DNA of 64,000 bases from Fimbriimonas ginsengisoli (GTDB lineage: Bacteria > Armatimonadota > Fimbriimonadia > Fimbriimonadales > Fimbriimonadaceae), in NCBI GenBank assembly GCA_016179045.1, contig JACOSL010000006.1:1-64000 (forward strand). Direction: 5' to 3'. Of this stretch, positions 43,680-53,192 are shown piece after piece (the first letter of the stretch is position 1; every line of letters begins with the position of its first letter). A model generated the notes under the pieces. The model was given only the letters and a program-made list of their open reading frames with translations. It did not search any database and was not told the DNA's origin. A program made the translations under genes and the position numbers.

Positions 43680-44432
43680 ATGCCAAACGTCGTTTTCACC
43701 GTTGACTGCGAAGGCGCCCACCACGACCGCTGCTACACGCGCGACTACATCCGCGTGTTCGAAGAGGAGTTCGTGCCGAGCACATGGCTGATCCATGTGT
43801 CGATGAAGGATCCGAGCGCCAACACGAACCTGTACTATCACGAGTTCGTGCACAAGATCCCCAGCTGGCACGAGATGGGGATGAAGGTCAACTTCGAGAA
43901 CGAGCGCGGTTATGTCGACGACGAGAAAGAGCGCGGCAACATCATCTGGATCGCCAAGGACACCCTCAAGTCCCACATGATCAAGTGCACGAGCTTCCGC
44001 GCGGGGGCCTTTGCCCTCGTGCCGAGCGACGTGAAGTACCTCGAAGAAGGAGGCATCCTCGTTGATTCCTCCATCGTGCCGGACGCGAGCTACAAGATGT
44101 TCGTGAACTGGGAGGGCGCGCCCCACGAGCCTTACCACAGCGCGTGCGACAACCTCCATCGGGAAGGCGGAAACCGGATCCTCCACGTGCCGATCGCAAC
44201 CCATGACGGCCAGCATGGGTATCTCGATGCGGGCTTCGCCGCCCTCGAGCCGCTCTTCGCAGCCAACCTGTCGCGCGAGGTGATCTGCCTCGGACTGCGC
44301 GATTATTACGATTCGGTGGACGACCTGCGGAAGACGATCCGCTACTTCCGCCACAAGGGCGCCCACTTCACCACGCTCACCCAAGCGGCCAGCGAGCACT
44401 ACGAGCACCACGCGCCGGTGGCGAGTGTCTAG
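43680..44432 (+). CDS. polysaccharide deacetylase-like protein
   Basis: A 250-residue protein. It starts MPNVVFTVDCEGAHHDRCYT, where the early Asp of FTVDCEG matches the first motif of NodB-type carbohydrate esterases, and has SFRAGAFALVPSDVKYLE and HVPIATHDGQHGYLD. The fold is probably a distorted NodB barrel, but the classic H-x3-H metal pair is not evident, so an enzymatic role is uncertain. An AGGAG Shine-Dalgarno lies upstream and the ATG follows the GH65-like stop by 6 nt, so the two are likely co-transcribed and act on one glycan. Confidence 0.6.
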   Translation: MPNVVFTVDCEGAHHDRCYTRDYIRVFEEEFVPSTWLIHVSMKDPSANTNLYYHEFVHKIPSWHEMGMKVNFENERGYVDDEKERGNIIWIAKDTLKSHMIKCTSFRAGAFALVPSDVKYLEEGGILVDSSIVPDASYKMFVNWEGAPHEPYHSACDNLHREGGNRILHVPIATHDGQHGYLDAGFAALEPLFAANLSREVICLGLRDYYDSVDDLRKTIRYFRHKGAHFTTLTQAASEHYEHHAPVASV

Positions 44433-44442
44433 CCAGAAGCAA

Positions 44443-44476
44443 AAGGGGCCGGGGCGCTGACGCGCCCCGGCCTCTT
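44443..44476. terminator. bidirectional intrinsic terminator
   Basis: A long stem AAGGGGCCGGGGCGC / GCGCCCCGGCCTCTT (two ends allowing G.U) with a TGAC loop lies between the deacetylase-like stop and the flgE stop. On the minus strand it is followed by TTTTGCTTC, so it should end the flagellar operon; on the plus strand it can end the GH65 operon. Confidence 0.8.
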
Positions 44477-44498
44477 GGCCCCTGAGATCAACCGATGC

Positions 44499-45791
44499 TT
44501 ACCGCTTCATGTTGATCAGGTCCTGCAGCATTTCGTCGACCGTGGTGACGATCTTCGTGTTGGCTTGGAAGCCACGCTGAGTCACGATCAGGTCGGTGAA
44601 CTCGCTGCCCATGTCGATGTTCGACTGCTCCAAGAACCCGGAGTTGATCGAACCGCGTCCACCCGAACGCGGGGCGCCCACGACGGAAATGCCCGAGTTG
44701 TCGGTGTTGCGCCACAGGTTGCTGCCTAGGCGCTCCAGTCCGTTCGGATTCGGGAAGATCGCAAGCGCGATCTGGCCGAGGGAGCGGGTCAGGCCGTTCG
44801 TGAAGATTCCCGTGATCACGCCGTCGGTGCCCACCGAAAAGCCCTGAAGCGATCCGGGGGGGAAGCCGTTCTGGTCCGCCGCCGCCACCTGAGTGGGGGC
44901 GTTGAGCTGGCCAATCCGAGTGAAGTCGAGATTGACGTCGAACGCGGCTGAGCCGGTGGCGCCGGCCGGGACCGTAATCGCGCCAAGCTGGGCCGGATTC
45001 ACGATTAAGCCGCCCGAGTCGAAATACACCGGCGCGTTTCCGGCCGAAGTGCTGTCACCGATCGGGGTGCCGGTGGCAACCGAACCCTCAAACGCCGACC
45101 AGTCCCAACTGCTTGCCGCGCCCGCCGGGGCGCCCGCCGCCGGAGGCGCGGTGTGGTTGGTGAATTGCACGGTGAGGTCGTGGGGCCCGCCAAGCGCGTC
45201 GTACACGCGCACCTGCGTCGTCCACACGTCCGTGGCGACCGCGCCCGCGTTTAGGTTGCCCGCCATGTCGACTTGCGTGGTCTGTTGAACGGCGTTCAAA
45301 CGGCCCACCGGCACATTGAGGCTGGATGCGGCGCTGACCGGCACCGACGTGTCGATGTTGCCGAAAGAGTCGGCCGTCCAGCCGACGAGGCGCTCGCCGG
45401 TCGCCGATTGGACCAGGTCGCCATTCGCGTCGAGCGCGAAGGCGCCGTCTCTCGAATAGGCCAGGTTATCGCCGTTGCTCACCACGAAGAAGCCGCTTCC
45501 CTGGATCGCCAGGTCGGTCGGCCTGTTGGTCGCGTTGAGCGATCCCTGCTCGTTATTGACGTCCGTGCCCGCGACCAACACGCCGAGGCCGAACTGGATG
45601 GGGTTGCGCCCGCCGAGGGTGGCCGAAGGCCGGGTCGCCCCCTGGAGAGTCTGGGCGATCATGTCTTGGAACGTGACGCGGCTGCCCTTATAGGCAGTCG
45701 TGTTCACATTCGCGAGATCGCTCCCGATGACGTTCATGCGCGTTTGCTGCGCTTTGATGCTGGCCACGCTGGCCAGAAGTGCCTGTAGCAT
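44499..45791 (-). CDS. flgE: flagellar hook protein FlgE
   Basis: A 430-residue hook protein. The N-terminal motif LASVASIKAQQTRMNVIGSD, LANVNTTAYKGSRVTFQDMI and the C-terminal SGFLEQSNIDMGSEFTDLIV, TQRGFQANTKIVTTVDEMLQ are the conserved axial-protein ends, and the middle (FDVNLDFTRIGQL, GFPPGSLQGFSVGTDGVITG) is the FlgE D2-type domain. It ends the fliK-flgD-TIGR02530-flgE run. A GAGGAGGAAG Shine-Dalgarno precedes the ATG. A 156-nt leader with two hairpins separates it from the upstream gene. Confidence 0.95.
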   Translation of the reverse strand: MLQALLASVASIKAQQTRMNVIGSDLANVNTTAYKGSRVTFQDMIAQTLQGATRPSATLGGRNPIQFGLGVLVAGTDVNNEQGSLNATNRPTDLAIQGSGFFVVSNGDNLAYSRDGAFALDANGDLVQSATGERLVGWTADSFGNIDTSVPVSAASSLNVPVGRLNAVQQTTQVDMAGNLNAGAVATDVWTTQVRVYDALGGPHDLTVQFTNHTAPPAAGAPAGAASSWDWSAFEGSVATGTPIGDSTSAGNAPVYFDSGGLIVNPAQLGAITVPAGATGSAAFDVNLDFTRIGQLNAPTQVAAADQNGFPPGSLQGFSVGTDGVITGIFTNGLTRSLGQIALAIFPNPNGLERLGSNLWRNTDNSGISVVGAPRSGGRGSINSGFLEQSNIDMGSEFTDLIVTQRGFQANTKIVTTVDEMLQDLINMKR

Positions 45792-45836
45792 TGCTTGCTC
45801 TTCCTCCTCTTGCTCTTGAGCCTATGCATGGGAGGA

Positions 45837-45887
45837 GGCGACGCCAATCGGGCGTCGCCCAGGCGCTCCGCGTCGTTAGAACGCGGA
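45837..45887 (-). promoter_or_regulatory. two hairpins in the flgE leader
   Basis: In the gap before flgE (minus strand) lie a 9-bp stem GGCGACGCC / GGCGTCGCC at 45837-45859 and a 7-bp stem TCCGCGT / ACGCGGA at 45867-45887. They could be a processing or attenuation site setting hook-protein stoichiometry; no U-run follows. Confidence 0.45.
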
Positions 45888-45947
45888 ACCCGCCATCTTC
45901 CCTTGCCTTTGGCCCTTCGTCGTCTTCCTTGTCGGTGCAGCCGGCGC

Positions 45948-46316
45948 CTAAACGATCACCGCGCTGTCGATGTTCGTAAACACGTTCTCCTTGAGATGGT
46001 CCTTGTCGACCGCCGTGATGACGGTGCGGTTTTTCACGCTAACCACGAGCGCAACGTCGTCGATCATGACGAGCGACTCCTTCGAGCCCTTGGCCGCCGC
46101 GCGGTCAACGCCGCTCAACACCCGGCCCCACTCCTCTTGCCCGAAGGCGATGTTCCGGCTCCGCAGCCGGGTTTGGGCGTGGCCGCTCACCTTCAAGCGA
46201 TCCTGAAGGATCGCGGCGAAATCTCCCGCCAAAGCGGGAGCGCCGGGCGCCTTGGGAGCTTGTAACTGGCCGAGCGCGAGCTCGGAAATGCGGGCGTTTT
46301 GAATGCGGTTATCCAT
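45948..46316 (-). CDS. TIGR02530-family flagellar operon protein
   Basis: A 122-residue protein with the conserved FAAILQDRLKVSGHAQTRLR, SRNIAFGQEEWGRVLSGVDR and ALVVSVKNRTVITAVDKDHL segments of the small flagellar-operon protein that lies between flgD and flgE in many Gram-positive-type operons. It is probably needed for hook assembly; the exact role is not established. It starts 15 nt after the flgD stop. Confidence 0.88.
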   Translation of the reverse strand: MDNRIQNARISELALGQLQAPKAPGAPALAGDFAAILQDRLKVSGHAQTRLRSRNIAFGQEEWGRVLSGVDRAAAKGSKESLVMIDDVALVVSVKNRTVITAVDKDHLKENVFTNIDSAVIV

Positions 46317-46331
46317 GGCCTTCGATTCGAA

Positions 46332-46766
46332 TTAGGGTTGCACGGTGCGTATCGTATCCATTGGCACGTCGACCACGCCTCCTCCGTTCACGTCCTGGAT
46401 ACCGAGGTAATAGGTGCCGCTCCGGTTGGTTAGCCTCACCGCGACGCCGCTCACCATCGTGTTGTTCGGCGCGCCCGAATCGGTCATCGGTCGGATTGCG
46501 GTCACGTGGCGTCCCATGATCGCAGACGCGGTGGACACGGTCATCGACGCCTTCAACTGGTCCATGCCTTGCACGGTGCCAAGTTGTGAAAGCTGCGCGA
46601 AGAAGTCGGTGTCCTTCATCGGCTCGAGCGGGTTCTGCGTCTGCAGCTGCACGGTGAGCAGCCTGAGAAATGTCTTCATGTCCAGCGCCTCTTTGGGCTG
46701 GACCGGGGTCAAGCCGAGATACTGGCTGGCCACGTCGCTTGGGTTGACGAAGGGGGTGGATGCCAT
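46332..46766 (-). CDS. flgD: flagellar hook-capping protein FlgD
   Basis: A 144-residue hook-cap protein. The conserved MKTFLRLLTVQLQTQNPLEP, MKDTDFFAQLSQLGTVQGMD and SASAIMGRHV segments are present. It is short, with only a small C-terminal beta domain (VSGVAVRLTNRSGTYYLGIQ). The ATG at 46766 has an AAGGAG Shine-Dalgarno; a longer start (46793) is less likely. Upstream fliK stops 17 nt before. Confidence 0.93.
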   Translation of the reverse strand: MASTPFVNPSDVASQYLGLTPVQPKEALDMKTFLRLLTVQLQTQNPLEPMKDTDFFAQLSQLGTVQGMDQLKASMTVSTASAIMGRHVTAIRPMTDSGAPNNTMVSGVAVRLTNRSGTYYLGIQDVNGGGVVDVPMDTIRTVQP

Positions 46767-46783
46767 CTTGGGTCTCCTTGCTT

Positions 46784-48787
46784 CTAAATCCAAAAGTCGA
46801 GCATGCCGCCCTTAATGAGCTGGCGGCGCTCTTCGTGAGTTAGCCTTTGCGGGACGGGGGCCTCCGGTCGAGGCTGAGGATCATGGCGTCGCGCCTGTTG
46901 CTCCTGAGGCGGCTGTCCGCTCGGGCGTCCAGCCCAATCCGTATGCCCTTGGGTCGTGCTTGGCGATAAGACCTTGATCCCGTCAAGCTGCAGGCCCCGT
47001 TGCGCGAGCAGGTGGCCTAGTTCGCTGCGATGTTCGGTCAGTAGGCTCCGCACGCCGGCGTTGGTCGCCTCGACGGTGGCTTCGACGCTTCTGCCGATCG
47101 ACCGCACGGTGAGCGTGACCGAGCCGAGGTCGTCCGGCTGCATATGCACCGTGACCACGCTCCGGCTCCGGCCTACCGCCATGAGCTCGATGCGATCGGC
47201 GATTTGGCTGATCGCGGCCTTCGAGCTTGGCGACAGGGCAGTCCGCCCCGCCTCGGAAGGCGCAGTCATTGAAGTTTCGCGTGACACCGCTAGGCCCGGC
47301 GTGGCAATCTGGCGTGGCGTTGAGGCGGCTTCGACCTTGGCACTGGTCGGGGCCTTGGCGACGACGATCTTGGGCTGACTATCATCGTCGTCGTCGATCT
47401 TCGCCTCATTGCGTTGCTCGCCTGCGACTGCGGCTATGGCCGCTGGTCGTCCAGCTAGGGGGCTTGCGGCCTCTGTCGAAGCCTGAGGGCCCGCTGGAGC
47501 AGTCGCCGCTTCTTCCGATGGGACACTAGCCTCGATCGATGGCAGTCTAAAATGGCTTCCGGTCGGGTCGGCGTGCTCCGCCGGCGTGGATGCAGCCTCC
47601 AGCCTCGGGAATGCGACATCCGAGCCCTCTCCCTTCGTGGGCTTGTCGCCGTCGTCAGATGGATTGGTGCTCGTCGCAACAGGCGATCGCAATGGGACCG
47701 CGCCCGAACTGGGCCCGACGGTCATGAACGACTTTTTGGGAGCTGGCTGGCTCGATTCGCTCGGCAAGCGCTGGGCTCCGATCTGCTGAGGTGCTTCGGC
47801 GTCCCTTATGCTTACCCCTCCGGCTGTCTTGAGGCCAGGTGCCTCGGGTAGCAAGCTCGGGACGGGCTTCGACAACGGTCCCGGCACAGGCTCAGAGACC
47901 GCGGGCTCCGCCTCCGTGTGGATGCTTACGCACGCGATGCCGAGCCCTTTTCGGAGAGCATCGGGAATCGCCCGCATCGGATCGATGGAGGTCGGTTGTT
48001 CCTTCCCCACGCCATCACCTCTCACCGCGTCGTCGCTCTTCGGCGCAAGCGGATTCTGCGGCGTACCGGCCTCATCGACCCTGAGCGCGGCCCGGCTCGC
48101 GGCGGGGATTGCCGCCACCGGGGCAACTCCGACCAGAGTAGCGCTAGGATCAACGTCCGCCACATTCACCGCCTTAGCGGCCTGGGTTGGAACCTTGTCC
48201 GAGTTTGGCGAGCCCAATTCGGTCGACGCCGGACGCCGATCGGACGGCTTCGAGCCCGACGACTGATTGGGTTCGAATCCGCCCTTGCTTGACCCCTCGT
48301 CCGGCGGCGTGGGACCAGGGATCGGCTGCATCTGCCCGGCAGGTATGGCGCAAGCGGTCGGCTCGACAAGAGTTGAATCTACGACGGCATTGGACGGGCT
48401 GGCGCTGCCAGCCGTGGTCGCGATAGCCGCTTGCTCGATGAAGCCGCCGGCTGCAACCGCTACGGCGTTCGCGACCGCGGCAATAGCAAAATCTGGTGCG
48501 ACAGCCCCCTTGGGCTTGGGCGGTGCGGGTGCTTCCACCTTGTCGCTCGAAGCGATGGCCACAAAGGCGCCGGAAGCGTCCGGTAGGTGGGAGTCCAGTC
48601 CTTGCGGGAGAGCCTTCTGCTCGTTCCCCGCGACCTCTCCACCCGGCGCCTGCGGCGCTCCGGGTGGCGGCTCGGGGCCTGGCGGCCCCCCAGATGCGCT
48701 CGTGAGCACCTCGGCAAAACCGCTCGCCGCCCCCGCGCTTGGGGTCACAGCTACGGTTTCGAAAGCCTTGACGGCAGAGATTTCCAT
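46784..48787 (-). CDS. fliK: flagellar hook-length control protein FliK
   Basis: A 667-residue protein, mostly disordered and rich in Ala, Pro, Ser and Gly, with a C-terminal Flg_hook domain (VTVHMQPDDLGSVTLTVRSI, EATVEATNAGVRSLLTEHRS, LGHLLAQRGLQLDGIKVL). The Flg_hook domain and the position before flgD identify FliK, which measures hook length through its extended N-terminal part. The ATG at 48787 is chosen over a longer in-frame start; no strong Shine-Dalgarno is seen. It heads the flagellar run in this window. Confidence 0.9.
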   Translation of the reverse strand: MEISAVKAFETVAVTPSAGAASGFAEVLTSASGGPPGPEPPPGAPQAPGGEVAGNEQKALPQGLDSHLPDASGAFVAIASSDKVEAPAPPKPKGAVAPDFAIAAVANAVAVAAGGFIEQAAIATTAGSASPSNAVVDSTLVEPTACAIPAGQMQPIPGPTPPDEGSSKGGFEPNQSSGSKPSDRRPASTELGSPNSDKVPTQAAKAVNVADVDPSATLVGVAPVAAIPAASRAALRVDEAGTPQNPLAPKSDDAVRGDGVGKEQPTSIDPMRAIPDALRKGLGIACVSIHTEAEPAVSEPVPGPLSKPVPSLLPEAPGLKTAGGVSIRDAEAPQQIGAQRLPSESSQPAPKKSFMTVGPSSGAVPLRSPVATSTNPSDDGDKPTKGEGSDVAFPRLEAASTPAEHADPTGSHFRLPSIEASVPSEEAATAPAGPQASTEAASPLAGRPAAIAAVAGEQRNEAKIDDDDDSQPKIVVAKAPTSAKVEAASTPRQIATPGLAVSRETSMTAPSEAGRTALSPSSKAAISQIADRIELMAVGRSRSVVTVHMQPDDLGSVTLTVRSIGRSVEATVEATNAGVRSLLTEHRSELGHLLAQRGLQLDGIKVLSPSTTQGHTDWAGRPSGQPPQEQQARRHDPQPRPEAPVPQRLTHEERRQLIKGGMLDFWI

Positions 48788-49310
48788 GTCGAAGAGCGCC
48801 CATCGAGGGCGTCTCTCCAATCATCGGCAAACCGGGCCCGCGTTTTTAGCAGGGCGCCCCTTTGAGCGGAAAGGGGTCGGCTATCTGCCATACTCAGGTT
48901 CATGTTGGGCGCACCTGGCCATCCATCGGCTGGCTGGTTGTTTGAAACCCCCGCGCCAAGCCTCCTCGCGGAGAGGCCACCCAGCAGCTTGATTCGTCTT
49001 TACGTTCCGATGGCTCCGGCTTCCCAAGACAAGGCGACGCTTTCACCGATTGCGTTCGGGGTTGTCGGCCAATGCCGCCCGTACATCGATCGGCAGCTTG
49101 CACGCAAAAGGATCGGATATGCGTGCGACCCGGGCGGCCTCATCCAAACGATTTCCAACTTCGACGCTAGCGCGGGCCTCAGGACGAGTCTCCGACCTGC
49201 GACTAGTCCACGATCTTTCGCCACAGCCGCCAAACCGAAGGCCATGTCCCGCAATCCGATCCAATGTGGACCTCCATCGTCCGGCGCCCAAATGACTTAC
49301 ACCACGTCCC
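48788..49310. other. 523-bp gap without a convincing gene
   Basis: The region between fliK and the large GH42-like gene contains a short stem (GCCC-TCGAT-GGGC near 48800). A 164-codon plus-strand open frame at 48902-49396 has irregular codon use and a Ser/Pro/Arg-rich translation without domain features. It must contain the promoters of the two divergent genes, but no clear -35/-10 pair could be chosen. Confidence 0.5.
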
Positions 49311-52298
49311 ATGCCAACCAAGAAACCCACGAATTCAGAACCTGTCCCAGATCCGATCGAGCCGACTACTCGAACAAACGACGACGCGCTGCCTAGCGCC
49401 ACCAAGAAACCGGCTCGTAAGAGCGCAATCAAGCGCCTGGCCGAAGCCACCCAGCGGGTGATGGAAACGGTCGCAGGGGTGGTTTCGCCTCCTCATGTCG
49501 AATCGGTGGCCGAGAGCGGCAAGAAGCCGCCGGCCAGAGCCCGGCGGGGAGGCAAGGCCCTTGCGGCCGATCTCCCCGCTGCCGAACGCGACCTGCCGGT
49601 ACCCACTTGGCGAACACCGCTACGCCCCGCAACATCAAAGGCTGCACCGCAGCAAGAGGTCGCTTCGGAGCCCCGAGGACGTCGTCGAAGGGGACGCAGA
49701 ACCGAGGAGGCCGCACCAACGGAGCAACAGGAAGTGCCACAGGTGCAGATGCGCCAGCCCCGGCGCAGACTGGTGGCCAAGGAACCCGAAAGGGCGCCCC
49801 TGCCGCCCCCCAAGCCGATTCTGCCGATCCCCACGGATGCTCCTCAGGTCATCGTTCGGGATGGCGTCCCCACGCTCGTTCGAGACGGTCGGGCGTACCC
49901 GCCCATCTTCTTCTTTGGAAACGCTTCCGACGAGAGTCGGGTTGGCACCGTGCTCGAGGAGGTGCGCCTTGCCGGAGAGGCCGGAGTTCATGTTCACTCG
50001 CTCCTCATTGAATTCGAAGTCGACCTCGGTGCGGTCGACGCCGCGGTTCGGCTCGCAAGCTACTTGCTCGCCAAGGTGATCGAATCCGATCCCCAGAGCC
50101 AAGTCCTGTTTCGGCTGGTATTCCTTGCACCCAAGGGATGGACGGAGCGTTACCCAAACGCCGCGTTTCGAACCGCCGAGGGCTCGCTAGCCGAACCGAG
50201 CGTATGCGACGATCAGTTTTGGGGCGTCGCCAAGGAGTGCCTGGGCCTGTTCACCCGAGCCATGCGCTCGCTCGGGCAGCGAGACCACATCCTTGGGCTC
50301 CATTTGGAGCGAGGCGAATGGTTTTTCGCCGCCGACTGGGGCTACGACACGTCGCAGGCAGCGGTCGAGCACTTCCGCCAATGGGCCCGCGCGCGCTACA
50401 GCGAGGACGAAGTTGCCCTTCGCGCCTCTTGGTTCGATGGCTCGGCGCGCTTCGACAATCTGACGATTCCACCGTTCGCACCGGAAGGCGCGGAGGACGA
50501 GAAGTTCGTTCGCGCGAGCCGGAAACAGCGCCGCCACGTGGACTACCAGCTATTTCTCTCCGACGCAACGGTTGCCCGAATAGGAGACCTCGCTTTCGCG
50601 GTTAAGGAGGCAAGCGACGGTTACTTCGTAGTTGGGGTGAGCTACGGCTACACGTTCGAGTGGTCGCACCCGTCCAGCGGCCATCTCTCGCTGGGCAAGC
50701 TGCTGCGCACGCCGGAAATCGATCTGATCGCGGGACCGCCCAGCTATCGCTCGCGCGAACCAGGCGGTACTGCCCCCTTTCCCGGCCCAATCGATAGCTT
50801 TGCCCTCAACGGCAAGCTGTTCGTAAGCGAGGAAGACTTCAAGACCTCCATCGGCCAAGGGCTATCCCCGGACGACTTTAACCCCGTGATCAAGACTCCG
50901 CAGGCGCTGGAGAGCGTGCAGTGGAGGGGCGGAGGCGCGGCGCTCGCCCACGCGGGGGCGGTCTGCTGGATGGACCTGTGGAGCAACGGCTGGCTCAAGA
51001 CGGCCAGCATCTGGAGCCGGGCGGCCAAGGTTCGCGAGGCCCTGATCATGAGGATGGGCGCGCCGCTTGCCGATCCGGACGTGATTGTGTTTATCGACGA
51101 GCGCGCCTTGGCGTATCTGGTCGATCCAAAGGCCTTCCAACTGCTGATCCAAAGTGTTCGCGAGTCGGTCCTCCGCGCGGGCCTCAACGCGGGCTTCTAC
51201 CTGCTGAGCGACCTTGCCCACCGCGAGAAATTTCCGGAGGCCAAGCTCTACCTGTTCCTCAATGCTTGGGATATCCGCCCAGAACTGCGCGCGGCGATCA
51301 AGGCAAGGCTGCACCGTGACAACAAGCTGATCTTCTGGCTCTACTCCGCCGGGTTGTTCGACTCCGGGCGCGACTCGCTCGAACGGGCTCGCGAAGTCAC
51401 CGGCATTGCCCTGCGACCTCAGCCGTTTCACTCCAAGATGGGTACGACCTTGCTCAATCGCCGCCACGCCCTTACCGAGTCGTTTCCAGACCGAGCGCTC
51501 GCGGGGGGCGTCAAGCTCGAGCCAAGCTACTTCGCGATCCCGGAGGAAGCCACCGTACTCGGCGAGTACACGCAGACCGGTCTTCCCAGCTTCGTGATCA
51601 AGGAATTCCGAGAAGAAGGAGACTCGGAACTCGCATGGCGCTCCGTGTTCATGGGCGAGCCGGTCGTGACCCCCGCCCTGCTGCGCGCATTGGGCCAGCT
51701 CGCAGGCGCGCACGTCTGGAGCTTCCAGGACGATTTGGCGCACATACGCCCGCCGTTCCTCACCGTGCATTGCGGCGGCGCTGGAGCGCGGACCCTCGCG
51801 CTGCCCGACAATGCCTCGGCTTACAACGTTCTCACCAAGGAGTGGGCGTCGACCGAGGGTACGAGCCTCCGATTCCAAGCGGTGGACGGCTCCACCCACG
51901 TGTTCCTCGTCGGCATCCGCGAGGAGTTGGAGCATTTGCTGGCGCTCGACCCGGCCGATCTGCTGCGGATCGACGAACTCCCCGCCAAAGCAGAGGACAC
52001 GGTCCGCACCGATACGGTCGCCTTCGACGTGCCGATCATGAAGCTCGACGTGTGGATGGAAGGCGGCGACCTGGACGAGGGCGCCGACGATTGGCTGCTC
52101 CATCCGGGCGTCATCGAGGAGCCAGCCGCGGAGGAAGAGGAGGCGGACGACCGCCCCGGCCGGCGTCGTCGTCACCGCCGTCGCAATGACCGTGCTGCGG
52201 TCAAGACCCCCGATTTTCGGGGCGAGGCGGTCGAAAGGGTCATCGAAGACGTGGACGACGACCTCGGGCTCCACGTGATGTTTCGCAGGCGGAACTAA
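49311..52298 (+). CDS. large GH42-like beta-galactosidase-fold protein with charged tails
   Basis: A 995-residue protein. Residues 1-190 are disordered and basic (RKSAIKRLAEATQRV, RGRRRRGRRTEE, QPRRRLVAKEPER). Residues about 195-600 resemble a GH42-type TIM barrel (AYPPIFFFGNASDESRVG, ILGLHLERGEWFFAADWG, NGKLFVSEEDFKTSIGQ), then a GATase-like domain (SVRESVLRAGLNAGFYLLSD, FPEAKLYLFLNAWDIRPELR). The C-terminus is acidic, then RRRRHRRRNDRAAVK, like the RNA-binding ends of RNase E/G. No signal peptide, so it should be cytoplasmic. It precedes era. Catalytic Glu assignment and substrate are uncertain. Confidence 0.65.
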   Translation: MPTKKPTNSEPVPDPIEPTTRTNDDALPSATKKPARKSAIKRLAEATQRVMETVAGVVSPPHVESVAESGKKPPARARRGGKALAADLPAAERDLPVPTWRTPLRPATSKAAPQQEVASEPRGRRRRGRRTEEAAPTEQQEVPQVQMRQPRRRLVAKEPERAPLPPPKPILPIPTDAPQVIVRDGVPTLVRDGRAYPPIFFFGNASDESRVGTVLEEVRLAGEAGVHVHSLLIEFEVDLGAVDAAVRLASYLLAKVIESDPQSQVLFRLVFLAPKGWTERYPNAAFRTAEGSLAEPSVCDDQFWGVAKECLGLFTRAMRSLGQRDHILGLHLERGEWFFAADWGYDTSQAAVEHFRQWARARYSEDEVALRASWFDGSARFDNLTIPPFAPEGAEDEKFVRASRKQRRHVDYQLFLSDATVARIGDLAFAVKEASDGYFVVGVSYGYTFEWSHPSSGHLSLGKLLRTPEIDLIAGPPSYRSREPGGTAPFPGPIDSFALNGKLFVSEEDFKTSIGQGLSPDDFNPVIKTPQALESVQWRGGGAALAHAGAVCWMDLWSNGWLKTASIWSRAAKVREALIMRMGAPLADPDVIVFIDERALAYLVDPKAFQLLIQSVRESVLRAGLNAGFYLLSDLAHREKFPEAKLYLFLNAWDIRPELRAAIKARLHRDNKLIFWLYSAGLFDSGRDSLERAREVTGIALRPQPFHSKMGTTLLNRRHALTESFPDRALAGGVKLEPSYFAIPEEATVLGEYTQTGLPSFVIKEFREEGDSELAWRSVFMGEPVVTPALLRALGQLAGAHVWSFQDDLAHIRPPFLTVHCGGAGARTLALPDNASAYNVLTKEWASTEGTSLRFQAVDGSTHVFLVGIREELEHLLALDPADLLRIDELPAKAEDTVRTDTVAFDVPIMKLDVWMEGGDLDEGADDWLLHPGVIEEPAAEEEEADDRPGRRRRHRRRNDRAAVKTPDFRGEAVERVIEDVDDDLGLHVMFRRRN

Positions 52299-52301
52299 AG
52301 G

Positions 52302-53192
52302 GTGGCGCATCGAATGGGCTTCGTCGCCCTGATCGGCAAGCCTAACGTTGGCAAAAGCACCCTCCTAAACCGGATCGTGGGGCAAAGAGTGTCGATCGTG
52401 AGCGACAAGGCTCAGACGACTCGCCGTAAGGTCATTGGCATCGCCACCACGCCCGATTACCAGATCGCCTTTCTCGACACGCCCGGGGTGCACGAACCGC
52501 ACACGCGGCTCGGTCGCGCGATGCTCGATGCGGGGCGAAGCGCCCTCGACGAGGCGGATGTGGTCGTCGCGGTGGTTGACGCCTCCCACCATCCGGGCGC
52601 GATGGACGAGCGCATCGCCCAGATGATCGGCGAACTTGCCCGAGCGAAGCCCGTGGTGCTGTGCCTAAACAAGATGGATGTGCTGAAGGCCGATAACGTC
52701 GAGCGCAACGTTGCCGCTTACACCAAGCTCTTTGGTGTGGACGATGGGATGCTGACCACCGCGACCCGGGGGCATAACGTGGACTTGCTGGTCCGGCTGA
52801 TTGTGGATCGCCTACCCGAACGACCGCCCGTCTTCGAGGAGGACGCCTTTACCGACCAATCCACGCGCTTCATGGTCGCCGAAATCATCCGGGAGAAGAT
52901 CTTGCGAGCAAGTCGGCAGGAGATTCCACATGCCACGGCAGTCGTGGTCGAGGCCTGGGATGAAGAGCCCGAAATCACTCGCATCGAGGCGACCATCGTG
53001 GTCGAAAAGCCGAGCCAGAGGGCCATTTTGATCGGCAAGCACGGCGCGTTCTTGCGGCGCATCGGGACCGAGGCTCGCGCCGAGATCGAGGAGCTGCTGG
53101 GCCGCCACGCATACCTGGGCTTGCACGTCAAGGTCCAAGAGGATTGGCGAATGAGCGAGCGCGTGCTGAACGAAATGGAGTACGAGCGGTGA
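52302..53192 (+). CDS. era: GTPase Era
   Basis: A 296-residue ribosome-assembly GTPase. GKPNVGKST (G1), DTPGVHEPH (G3) and NKMD (G4) are in the GTPase domain; the C-terminal KH domain has ILIGKHGAFLRRIGTEAR, ELLGRHAYLGLHVKVQEDWR. The GTG start at 52302 is used because it leaves room for an AAAGG near the start; ATG at 52314 (MGFVALIGKPN) is an alternative. It lies 3 nt after the stop of the large GH42-like gene and its stop overlaps the next GTG start. Confidence 0.93.
   Translation: MAHRMGFVALIGKPNVGKSTLLNRIVGQRVSIVSDKAQTTRRKVIGIATTPDYQIAFLDTPGVHEPHTRLGRAMLDAGRSALDEADVVVAVVDASHHPGAMDERIAQMIGELARAKPVVLCLNKMDVLKADNVERNVAAYTKLFGVDDGMLTTATRGHNVDLLVRLIVDRLPERPPVFEEDAFTDQSTRFMVAEIIREKILRASRQEIPHATAVVVEAWDEEPEITRIEATIVVEKPSQRAILIGKHGAFLRRIGTEARAEIEELLGRHAYLGLHVKVQEDWRMSERVLNEMEYER

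Noticed and set aside
48902-49396. 164-codon open frame before the GH42-like gene
   Set aside because: Irregular codon use, Ser/Pro/Arg-rich translation, overlaps the true start of the next gene; treated as non-coding.
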